A DNA stretch of 8,630 bases, taken from the NCBI GenBank assembly GCA_035493895.1, contig DATJHM010000302.1, positions 1 to 8,630 on the forward strand, written 5' to 3'. The stretch comes from DATJHM01 sp035493895. Its GTDB lineage: Bacteria; Chloroflexota; Ktedonobacteria; Ktedonobacterales; Ktedonobacteraceae. The notes under the pieces are model-generated. The model did no database searches, had not been told where the DNA came from, and saw only the letters and a program-made list of their open reading frames with translations. Positions 1-6,559 of this stretch are shown one piece after another. A program made the translations under genes and the position numbers. Numbering within the stretch: the stretch's first letter is position 1; every line of letters starts with the position of its first letter.

Positions 1-894
1 CAGGGAACGCAAGCGAAGGGACAATTGACATTTTATAATAGCGCGTTTGTTACACAGAGTATTGTTGCTGGTACTTTGATTACAGGTGCTGATGGCGTGC
101 AAGTGGTTACAGATGCAGTGGCTCAGATTCCTGCTGATGATCCAAATAGTGGAATTATAGGTAGTATTGCCGTACCTGCGCATACGGTAAATGTTGGAGC
201 AAAAGGGAATATTGTATCTCTAGATATAAATAAAACCTGTTGTCTTTCTAATCCTGTAACTGTAAAAAACCTATCAGCTTTCACAGGTGGGCAAGACGCG
301 CAATCATATCGCTTTCCCACCCAGGACGACGTCGATCAGGTCTCTCAGAGCGTTCAGGCCAATCTGGAGCAGAAGGCCCGGCAGCAGCTTCAGAGCCAGC
401 TTGCTTCCGGCGAACAGCTTGCCGCCAGCCCCACCTGCCAGTTCCAGGCCACTCCTGACCATCCCGTTGGGGCGCACGGTATGGATGTGCCTCGGGTCAC
501 CGTCGCCGTCGCCAGCACCTGTCAGGCAGAAGCATATGCCAGCACCCGGCTTCAGCAGCAGATCACCTTGCGTCTCCAGGCCCGGGCCACCGAACAGCTT
601 GGGCCGGGATATAAGCAGGTCGATGCCCCCCAGATTCGTATCGCCAGTCAGCCAGCTTCGTCCGTCAATGCGCTTCCTGCGTTGAATATTGTTGCCAGCG
701 GTATCTGGATGTACACCTTTGGGGCTACTCAAGTGCACGAAATGCTGCTCTCGATCGTTAGTAAAAATAGGGCCCAGGCAAGCATGCTATTGAAGCAAGC
801 GCGCGGCGTCGCCGAGGTTACCATCAAGGGAGGAGGAGATCCATTGCCCTCAGAAATCGGGCGCATTCACATTATTTATAACAACAATCGCTAA
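1..894 (+). CDS. Baseplate-J-like extracellular domain protein, 5'-truncated by window edge
   Basis: The frame is already open at base 1, and the eight codons before the first possible start (TTG at 25) match the same part of the two downstream paralogs. The true start is therefore outside the window, and 297 codons are visible. The visible part is the ectodomain: a beta strand around LTFYN, the motif GAKGN near codons 66-70, a Cys-Cys pair at codons 80-81, FTGGQD near codons 94-99, a Gln-rich helical stretch, and two more cysteines at codons 146 and 174. A C-terminal subdomain follows, with WMY and a GVAEVTI strand. This order matches the Baseplate_J fold of contractile tails, but the two downstream paralogs are membrane-anchored, so a cell-surface role is likelier. 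The missing N-terminus probably holds a membrane helix and a cytoplasmic domain, possibly another kinase. GC content, counted by hand, is about 42% over 1-300 and about 63% over 301-600. No ligand or partner can be named. Confidence 0.85.
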   Translation, partial: QGTQAKGQLTFYNSAFVTQSIVAGTLITGADGVQVVTDAVAQIPADDPNSGIIGSIAVPAHTVNVGAKGNIVSLDINKTCCLSNPVTVKNLSAFTGGQDAQSYRFPTQDDVDQVSQSVQANLEQKARQQLQSQLASGEQLAASPTCQFQATPDHPVGAHGMDVPRVTVAVASTCQAEAYASTRLQQQITLRLQARATEQLGPGYKQVDAPQIRIASQPASSVNALPALNIVASGIWMYTFGATQVHEMLLSIVSKNRAQASMLLKQARGVAEVTIKGGGDPLPSEIGRIHIIYNNNR

Positions 895-969
895 ATCGCA
901 ATGGAGGGCAAAATTGATGGTGAGGAACGCGAACAGGCATTCACACGCTCGAAGAAACGTAACAGGTAG

Positions 970-991
970 GGACCGGGCTTTATGCCGGTCC
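970..991 (+). terminator. Candidate hairpin downstream of first gene
   Basis: Arms GGACCGG (970-976) and CCGGTCC (985-991) pair perfectly around an 8-base loop, 75 bases after the stop codon of the first gene. There is no T-run directly after it, only TTTT at 1011-1014, so it is not a standard intrinsic terminator. It could be a weak terminator or an mRNA 3' stabiliser. Confidence 0.3.
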
Positions 992-1001
992 GGTAACGGC
1001 A

Positions 1002-1087
1002 CCGAAAGCGTTTTCCGGAACCGAATTCATGCGTTTTTCGTCTAAACGGTGATAATGTCGAATCGGTTCGCAGGAGCCGAAAGCGTT
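1002..1087. repeat. 11-base direct repeat pair around an imperfect inverted repeat
   Basis: CCGAAAGCGTT occurs at 1002-1012 and again at 1077-1087, 75 bases apart. Between the copies, GAACCGAATTC (1018-1028) and GAATCGGTTC (1060-1069) form an inverted pair that differs by one inserted base. The arrangement lies 40-130 bases upstream of the promoter at 1131-1159, so activator or repressor sites are possible. Length and number are too small to exclude chance. Confidence 0.3.
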
Positions 1088-1130
1088 CGTTTTATGTCCG
1101 TCCGGCGACTGTCACGTTACATGCTTATCC

Positions 1131-1159
1131 TGGACATTTGCTGGTGTCAATGAGATAAT
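1131..1159 (+). promoter_or_regulatory. Sigma-70-type promoter with extended -10
   Basis: TGGACA (1131-1136, 5/6 match to TTGACA) is followed by exactly 17 bases and then GATAAT (1154-1159, 5/6 match to TATAAT). TG at 1151-1152 sits correctly for an extended -10. The predicted start is near 1166, which gives a leader of about 235 nt before the ATG at 1401. It is the best promoter match upstream of the second gene. It assumes a housekeeping sigma factor with the usual consensus. Confidence 0.55.
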
Positions 1160-1180
1160 CTCATCCTTGGTACCAGCGGA
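1137..1180. promoter_or_regulatory. Long dyad overlapping the -10 box (operator or hairpin)
   Basis: The centre is a perfect palindrome, ATGAGAT-A-ATCTCAT (1150-1164), that covers the -10 box. Outside it, 1137-1150 pairs with 1167-1180 as a 14-bp stem with four G-T pairs, leaving TCC (1164-1166) bulged. As DNA it could be a repressor site covering -10 to about +14. As RNA from upstream read-through it would be a strong hairpin. The G-T pairs weaken it as a pure DNA dyad but are compatible with RNA. Confidence 0.5.
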
Positions 1181-1185
1181 CAACA

Positions 1186-1236
1186 TCTGTCGATACAGAA
1201 AAATTTATAGGTATTTATGGGTAAATACCCCCATAG
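1186..1236 (+). promoter_or_regulatory. Leader hairpins, two of them mutually exclusive
   Basis: Downstream of the predicted transcription start lies a small hairpin, TCTGT-CGAT-ACAGA (1186-1199). After it, two overlapping stems compete. Stem A is GGTATTTA/TAAATACC (1210-1217 with 1222-1229). Stem B is TATGGG/CCCATA (1216-1221 with 1230-1235), extendable outward by a U-G and a U-A pair. They share bases 1216-1229, so only one can form at a time, as in switching leaders. No known riboswitch class is recognised. Confidence 0.35.
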
Positions 1237-1384
1237 AGGTGTGGCTTGTCTGCGCCGGGGCTTATAGTTTTTTCGTTCATTTTCTTATAGTTATCGCGAT
1301 CTGGTGTAATCTACTCTTTTAGTATTGGCCTTATTAGTGTAAAATGGCACCATACGCGAAAATACGACTTTTAAATTTAGGGAT

Positions 1385-1391
1385 GAGAGGG
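1385..1391 (+). promoter_or_regulatory. Ribosome binding site favouring the ATG at 1401
   Basis: GAGAGGG ends 9 bases before the in-frame ATG at 1401. The alternative ATG codons at 1344 and 1383 lack a comparable purine-rich site, which is why 1401 was preferred. A start at 1344 would add 19 residues and cannot be excluded. Confidence 0.45.
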
Positions 1392-1400
1392 TTGCGTCCA

Positions 1401-3896
1401 ATGAGACAGGGAAACGGCACAGATCTTTTGGGAGCCAATGATCCTCGCGCCGCGAGTATTGGGATCATTTATGTTGCTCCCAATGATGATAGGACCAGTG
1501 TGCTCGCCGCTATCCTGACGCAGGAGAAATTAGGTCGTAAACAGGTAGCGGTAGTTTTGCCTAATCCGAATAAAGCGTTTCAGCGTCCAGTAGATTTTGA
1601 AGATTTGAAGGCGGTACGCCGTAAACTTCAGGTAAATGTAGTTTTTATTGCCGAGCCGGGTCCCGGACCTGCCGAGTTTGCTCGCCAGCGGCGCTTTCCC
1701 GTCTATTCTTCCCCGGAAAGCTATGCCGAGGCGCTGCGTGAGCAGGATAGTAGTCTGCTCACGGCCGGTGGCACGAACTCGAGTACCGGTGAGAAAAAAG
1801 GTTTCTGGCCCTTTGGTCGCCAGAAAAATGGTGTTACCTCTACTCCACCCGCAAGTGTAGGAACCCCTCCTCCCCCTGAAGAGGATGACGAGGAGTTCTA
1901 TGACGAGGAGCCAGAGCCGCACCATCGCCATGCTTATCCTGAAGAGGATGAATTTCTCGATGAAGAGGATGAGGGTGAGTTTTTCGATGAAGAGGATGAG
2001 GATGAGAGAGATAATGTGTCTCCTCTGGCGGCGGGCGCTGCTGGTGTCGCTGCCGGTTTTGCGCTCTCTGACTTCGCCAATACTCCTCGTCCGCCCGAGA
2101 ACCATGTGGCCCCCGTACCCGCTAATGCTACTCAGGCCATGAATGATGGTGGGGCTACCCAGGCTTTCAATTTGAATGAGGATGCGGATGCGCTCCCTCC
2201 TGCATCCGCGCCAGCCGCCGGGAGTATTCCCATCCGTGCAGGCACCAGCGTTCCCGATCCTGCCCCTATTGCAGGCAGGCAAACATCGGTCAATCCAGCT
2301 CCCAATGATGATATTGTCGAGGAAGCGTCGTATGGGAGTGCCGCTGCCGCTGCCGATGAGCCGATTATTCTCGGGCAGCGCAAAGGGCCGCGTAACACCG
2401 CGGAACTTCCGCCTGATCCCCAGCCTGTGCCTTCGCGCACCTCGCGCCGTGCGAGTATGGCAGCTCCTGCTACAGCAGGCGTCGTGGCGGCCGGACTTGC
2501 CAGTACGCCTCAGCCCGTTTCTGCTTCCGCCTCTACGCGCACCCCACCATCGGTGCCGCTCACCCCACGCGGCGTGCCCGGTGGCGGTAGTGGAGGGAAT
2601 GGCCCACGCCGTCGCGGCCGTTCGCGAATGTTTCTGGGTCTCGCGCTTTTGCTTCTGACCGCTTTGCTTGTCTGTGCAAGCCTTGCCTATGCCCAGCCGC
2701 ATTTGCTGAGTGGTATTATGCCCAATGTGCAGCTCCCGGGGACAGTTGCCTCTGCCAAAATCTCGATTATGCCTGCCAGTCAGGTAGTCTCGAACAATTA
2801 CGTCATTACAGGCGTCTCTGGCACTCCCGATCCCAAACAGCAGACGATCAAAGCGCGTTCTCTCTCGGGCAGTGCGCAATCGCAGCGTCTGGCCGTCACA
2901 GGGTCCGGCCACAACCAGACTGCCGGTAAGGCGGCGACTGGCACGTTGACGTTCTATAACCTGAACCCCACTGCTACCACCATCAGGGCTCATACGGTCC
3001 TTACTACTGACGCTGGCATTCAGCTCTGGAATAACACCTCGGTCACGATTCCAGCGGGCAATCTGCCTACAGCAGGCTCGCAAGACGTTGCTGCTACGGT
3101 GCTTTCGATCGGCACAAAAGGGAATATTGCTGCAGGCACTATTAATTCTGGTTGTTGTGCAGCTGGCGTTGCGGTCAAAAATCTCGCAGGTTTCAGTGGC
3201 GGGCAAGATCCGGCGAACTACAACTTCGTCACGCAAGATGATGTCAGCGCTGTTGCCACGCAGCAGGTGCAGAACCAGATCGCACAGCAGGCGGTCAACC
3301 AGCTCAAAGGCAAGCTTGCACAGGGTGAACTGTTTGCGCAGTCGCCGCAATGTCAGACCGGCATTGTCAACAGCACACCCATTGGCGATCATGGCACCGG
3401 TTATAACAGCAGTACCGTGACCGTCTCGACGAACTGTACCAGTGTTGCCTATGATGATCAGGGCATGCGTTCCCTGGTGACGCAGCTCCTGACCCAGAAG
3501 GCCCAGATTTCGCCCGGTGCGGGCTATACCTTGCAGGCCAATCGTATTATTATTGATCCCAAAATTCAGAGTGCCGATCCGGTCAGCCTGAATGTGAGCG
3601 CAAAGGGCCAGTGGGTTTACCAGTTCAGTGATCAGCAACAGACTGCTCTCGCCAATCTGGTCAAGGGGAAGTCAGTGAGTGCGGCCACGACGCTGTTGCG
3701 CGGCACAAAGGGGATCGCGAACGTAACGATCCAGTACGATGGGTCGAGCCTGCCGACGGATCCGAATCAGATTAGCTTTGTGATCGAGAGTCCGACTGCA
3801 TTATCAGGAGGGAGCACCGGCCCGGGCGCTTCTCCTACGGTCACCATCGCCACCACGCCAGTTGAAACGCCTTCTTCTGGTGTGGGGCGAGGCTAA
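1401..3896 (+). CDS. Membrane-anchored baseplate-J-like protein with alpha/beta N-domain and acidic linker
   Basis: The predicted protein has 831 residues (850 if started at 1344). Residues about 15-115 form an alternating strand-helix domain with IGIIYVAPNDDRTSV and VAVVLP, resembling the N-domain I associate with Chloroflexota baseplate J/gp47-annotated membrane proteins. Residues 156-205 are very acidic, with in-frame repeats of DEEDE. A Pro/Ala/Ser-rich, probably disordered linker runs to residue 400. A basic stretch (RRRGRSR) precedes one membrane helix at about 410-432, which puts the N-terminus in the cytoplasm. The outside part has ATGTLTFYN, GTKGNIAAG, Cys-Cys at 585-586, FSGGQD, single cysteines at 651 and 679, a final WVY-containing subdomain, and a Ser/Thr/Pro tail. 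The kinase gene starts 35 bases downstream, so co-transcription is likely. The function is unknown; sensing or scaffolding at the cell envelope is an inference. Confidence 0.85.
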   Translation: MRQGNGTDLLGANDPRAASIGIIYVAPNDDRTSVLAAILTQEKLGRKQVAVVLPNPNKAFQRPVDFEDLKAVRRKLQVNVVFIAEPGPGPAEFARQRRFPVYSSPESYAEALREQDSSLLTAGGTNSSTGEKKGFWPFGRQKNGVTSTPPASVGTPPPPEEDDEEFYDEEPEPHHRHAYPEEDEFLDEEDEGEFFDEEDEDERDNVSPLAAGAAGVAAGFALSDFANTPRPPENHVAPVPANATQAMNDGGATQAFNLNEDADALPPASAPAAGSIPIRAGTSVPDPAPIAGRQTSVNPAPNDDIVEEASYGSAAAAADEPIILGQRKGPRNTAELPPDPQPVPSRTSRRASMAAPATAGVVAAGLASTPQPVSASASTRTPPSVPLTPRGVPGGGSGGNGPRRRGRSRMFLGLALLLLTALLVCASLAYAQPHLLSGIMPNVQLPGTVASAKISIMPASQVVSNNYVITGVSGTPDPKQQTIKARSLSGSAQSQRLAVTGSGHNQTAGKAATGTLTFYNLNPTATTIRAHTVLTTDAGIQLWNNTSVTIPAGNLPTAGSQDVAATVLSIGTKGNIAAGTINSGCCAAGVAVKNLAGFSGGQDPANYNFVTQDDVSAVATQQVQNQIAQQAVNQLKGKLAQGELFAQSPQCQTGIVNSTPIGDHGTGYNSSTVTVSTNCTSVAYDDQGMRSLVTQLLTQKAQISPGAGYTLQANRIIIDPKIQSADPVSLNVSAKGQWVYQFSDQQQTALANLVKGKSVSAATTLLRGTKGIANVTIQYDGSSLPTDPNQISFVIESPTALSGGSTGPGASPTVTIATTPVETPSSGVGRG
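1957..2000 (+). repeat. In-frame 27-base-period repeat coding the acidic block
   Basis: TCGATGAAGAGGATGAG occurs at 1957-1973 and 1984-2000, a period of 27 bases or nine codons. It encodes repeated DEEDE segments in the linker of the second gene. Related GAAGAGGATGA copies lie at 1879 and 1941. This looks like expansion of a low-complexity acidic tract by short duplications. Confidence 0.6.
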
Positions 3897-3911
3897 GGCG
3901 CCAGGACGACC

Positions 3912-3920
3912 AGGAAAGGA
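3912..3920 (+). promoter_or_regulatory. Double Shine-Dalgarno of the kinase gene
   Basis: AGGAAAGGA carries two overlapping core sites. The first AGGA is 7 bases before GTG at 3923, and the second is 11 bases before ATG at 3932. Both starts are in frame and differ by three residues. The ATG was chosen because the protein then begins MLSLEGKQLGNY, directly before the kinase domain. Confidence 0.5.
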
Positions 3921-3931
3921 ACGTGCACTCA

Positions 3932-6268
3932 ATGCTGTCTCTTGAGGGCAAGCAGTTAGGTAATTATGATATCATTCGCCGCATTCGTGTCGGTGGGATG
4001 GGCGCTGTCTATGAAGGTCGACAGCGCACTGCCTTTGATCGCCGGGTTGCGATCAAGGTCATTTTAGGCAATTTTGCCAATGACCGCGAGATGCGCCGTC
4101 GCTTTGCTCGTGAGGCTCGCACCGTTGCGCGCCTGCATCATCCGCACATTTTGCCTCTCATCGAGTTTGGCGATGAGCGAGGTATTCTTTATCTCGTGAT
4201 GCCTTATATCGATGGTGGCACGCTGACCAGCTATCTGCATCGTAGCCTTCCTGACCTTGCCGAGGTTGCGGCTATCTACCAGCAGATCCTGGATGCCGTC
4301 GAATTTGCGCATGATGAAGGTTTGATTCATCGCGATATCAAATCGTCCAATGTCCTTCTTGAGCTGCGTCGTAGTGGTGCGCCTTATGCCTACCTGGGCG
4401 ATTTCGGTCTGGTGCGTACGATGCGCCAGACCGAGCCGGACATGGTTGGTAAGCTGATCCCGCTCGATCAGGTGCCCGGTACACCTCATTATATGGCCCC
4501 TGAGCAGACGCGTGGGATCATTACGTCGTTGACCGATATTTATGCGCTGGGAGTCCTGCTCTATCAGATGCTCACGGGCGAATTGCCCTACAACGATGAG
4601 GACGAGATTCGTGTCATTCAGATGCATCTCTCGTCGCCCATACCTGCTCCCAGCGCCCACGACGCCTCTATTCCTCGCGAACTCGATGAGGTGGTGCGTA
4701 AGGCGATGGCCAAGCGGCCAGAAAATCGTTACCAGAATGTCACTGAATTGCGTCAGGCATTTCTGGCCGCGCTCCAGGGACCCGGCATCGCGCTGGCCGA
4801 TGAAGAGAATCTCTCCGACTCAGGGGAGATTCTCGCTCAGCCTGCTACACGCCGTCCGGCTTCCGTGCCTCTGGCCCACCTTGATCTGCCTGAGCCTGTG
4901 ATCCTGCCGCGTCGCGTCGATCCCATCATTGTGCCGCAGCAGGAGACTGCCAGAGCTAACCAGCGCCAGGACGCCGATATCGCCAGACCCATGCGCCGTG
5001 CTGCGCGTCCGGCGCAGCGTACGACCGATACGGTTCGCCAGCGTCCGCGTATCACTGAAGATCCGTTCAGCCGTATGAGCGTATTGCGCCGCAGACCGCC
5101 TACAAACATCCTTGCCATCAGCATCGCCGTTCCTCTGCTTCTGCTGATTCTCCTGATCATGCCGCGTGCGATTGGTTTCAGCCTGTTCCCGGTTGGTTTC
5201 CCGCTCTTCGGCGTCTCGCCGATTGCAACCATCTATGTCACCGCGCAAAGCTCCGAGGTCAAGGGAAACTACGTCCTGACCGCCTCGCCCAAGATTACGA
5301 AGCCGGACCTGACGACCCAGGTTGTGCCAGCGCACGTGCTGCAAAGTACGGCCAGTGGGAGCAGCACCGTCCCTACCAGCGGGGGAACGACCGTCGATGG
5401 TCAGCGAGCCCAGGGGACCGTCACGTTCACCAATAGTAACAACGTCGCCGTGATGTTACCGCAGACCGTGCTCACGACGCCGTCTGGCGTCCGTTTTCAG
5501 GTTGTGAATTCCATTACCGTACCAGCCAGGAAGCGGGGACAGAATGGCAGTCTCGACACACCTGTTGTCGCCATTGATCCCGGCGTTGCTGGCAACGTTC
5601 CTGCGCACGCGCTTGACAGTACCTGTTGCACTGACGGCGTGTCTGTGAGTAACGATGAGGCTTTTACGGGTGGTATTGATGGCAAAGTCACGCATAGCGT
5701 TGCGCAGGCCGACCTGGATCAGGTTCGTAACAAGCTGGTGCCTGGTCTAGAGCAGAATGCCCTGCAACAACTCCAGAAGCAGCTCGGCCCCGATGATGCG
5801 TTTGCCGGGAAGCCACTCTATCAAATCGCTGTGACGCCCAGCGCGCCAGTAGGAGCCCAGGCTACCACAGTCCAGGTGCGTATTAGTGTCAGTGCCACGG
5901 GTACCATCTACGCGCGCAGCATTGTCACAAGTACAGCCTCACAGCTCTTAGGTCGTCAGGCCCAGCAAAGCCTGGGCAAACAATACCAGCTTTCCGGCCC
6001 AACCAGCGTTGGGACGCCCGCTGTGCAGCAGAGTCAGAGCGGCAACGTCTATCTCAACGTCAGTGCAAGGGGTTTCTGGTTCTACAACATCACCAACGAC
6101 GAGATCAACAAATGGCCCATCTCCATCAAGGGTTCCAGTACTGCCGCCGCCCTTGCCTACCTCAACGGCCAGCCAGGCGTGCATAGCGTCGAAATCCACC
6201 TCCCCTTCGGCACCGACACCCTGCCCACCGATATCGACAATATCAAAATCCAGCTTATCAACCCCTGA
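3932..6268 (+). CDS. Transmembrane Ser/Thr protein kinase with baseplate-J-like ectodomain
   Basis: The predicted protein has 778 residues and would phosphorylate Ser/Thr on cytoplasmic targets. The kinase domain spans about 12-280 and keeps the key residues: VAIK Lys42, FAREA for the helix-C Glu, HRDIKSSN with catalytic Asp135, DFG with Asp157, the GTPHYMAPEQ activation segment and DIYALGVLLYQMLTGE. The nucleotide loop is IRVGGMG, so Arg19 replaces the first glycine of GxGxxG. Residues 285-390 are a basic, Pro-rich linker, and one membrane helix lies near 392-414. The ectodomain has the motifs of the two upstream genes: GTVTFTN, GVAGN, Cys-Cys at 565-566, FTGGID, a Gln-rich helix and a C-terminal FWFY subdomain. 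It lacks the second pair of cysteines. In many bacterial receptor kinases the ectodomain is PASTA or beta-propeller, so this pairing is unusual to me. Regulation by an envelope ligand or by contact with the paralogs is inferred. Confidence 0.93.
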   Translation: MLSLEGKQLGNYDIIRRIRVGGMGAVYEGRQRTAFDRRVAIKVILGNFANDREMRRRFAREARTVARLHHPHILPLIEFGDERGILYLVMPYIDGGTLTSYLHRSLPDLAEVAAIYQQILDAVEFAHDEGLIHRDIKSSNVLLELRRSGAPYAYLGDFGLVRTMRQTEPDMVGKLIPLDQVPGTPHYMAPEQTRGIITSLTDIYALGVLLYQMLTGELPYNDEDEIRVIQMHLSSPIPAPSAHDASIPRELDEVVRKAMAKRPENRYQNVTELRQAFLAALQGPGIALADEENLSDSGEILAQPATRRPASVPLAHLDLPEPVILPRRVDPIIVPQQETARANQRQDADIARPMRRAARPAQRTTDTVRQRPRITEDPFSRMSVLRRRPPTNILAISIAVPLLLLILLIMPRAIGFSLFPVGFPLFGVSPIATIYVTAQSSEVKGNYVLTASPKITKPDLTTQVVPAHVLQSTASGSSTVPTSGGTTVDGQRAQGTVTFTNSNNVAVMLPQTVLTTPSGVRFQVVNSITVPARKRGQNGSLDTPVVAIDPGVAGNVPAHALDSTCCTDGVSVSNDEAFTGGIDGKVTHSVAQADLDQVRNKLVPGLEQNALQQLQKQLGPDDAFAGKPLYQIAVTPSAPVGAQATTVQVRISVSATGTIYARSIVTSTASQLLGRQAQQSLGKQYQLSGPTSVGTPAVQQSQSGNVYLNVSARGFWFYNITNDEINKWPISIKGSSTAAALAYLNGQPGVHSVEIHLPFGTDTLPTDIDNIKIQLINP

Positions 6269-6336
6269 CGTGGGCAGGGATCAACCACGATCAACAGGCA
6301 TCAATCGGAAGGGGTGAGAGGGCAGGTGGGGCGCGC

Positions 6337-6367
6337 GGGCATGGACGAAGGTTGGGACCACATGCCC
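6337..6367 (+). terminator. Possible hairpin after the kinase gene
   Basis: GGGCATG (6337-6343) pairs with CATGCCC (6361-6367), and a small inner stem, GGT-TGGG-ACC, lies in the 17-base loop. It begins about 70 bases after the kinase stop. No T-run follows, so a terminator role is only suggested by position. Confidence 0.25.
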
Positions 6368-6559
6368 CCCATGCCAAACGAGACCCGGTTCGCAACACAG
6401 AACAGGTCGGGGGCGAGCATGTCCAGCCAGTGTTCCCCATGGGCCCTTTCGCCCCTTCGGTTGATGCGTATTGGGCACGGTTGGTCTGCGCTCATATGCA
6501 TCAAGCGGGTACGTGTGTTCCAGGCACATTGGCAATGCGTGATAAAAATTGTGAAAGTG

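Noticed and set aside
901..969. 22-codon open frame just after the first gene
   Set aside because: No ribosome binding site, no recognisable motif, and its length is easily expected by chance.
1344..1400. Upstream ATG at 1344 as start of the second gene
   Set aside because: No ribosome site precedes it and the extra 19 residues look like leader sequence, whereas the ATG at 1401 has GAGAGGG 9 bases upstream. It stays possible.
1530..3638. 702-codon open frame antisense to the second gene
   Set aside because: It mirrors a biased-codon gene with strong domain and membrane signals on the plus strand, and its translation is Arg-rich with no family-like pattern.
1..6268. Phage tail or contractile injection cluster suggested by the J-like domains
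   Set aside because: No sheath, tube, spike or other tail genes are seen, and the complete proteins are anchored by a membrane helix and have cytoplasmic domains.
6430..6460. GGGC/GCCC hairpin near a CCCATGGG palindrome as the kinase-operon terminator
   Set aside because: The stem is only four pairs, there is no T-run, and it lies far from the stop codon.
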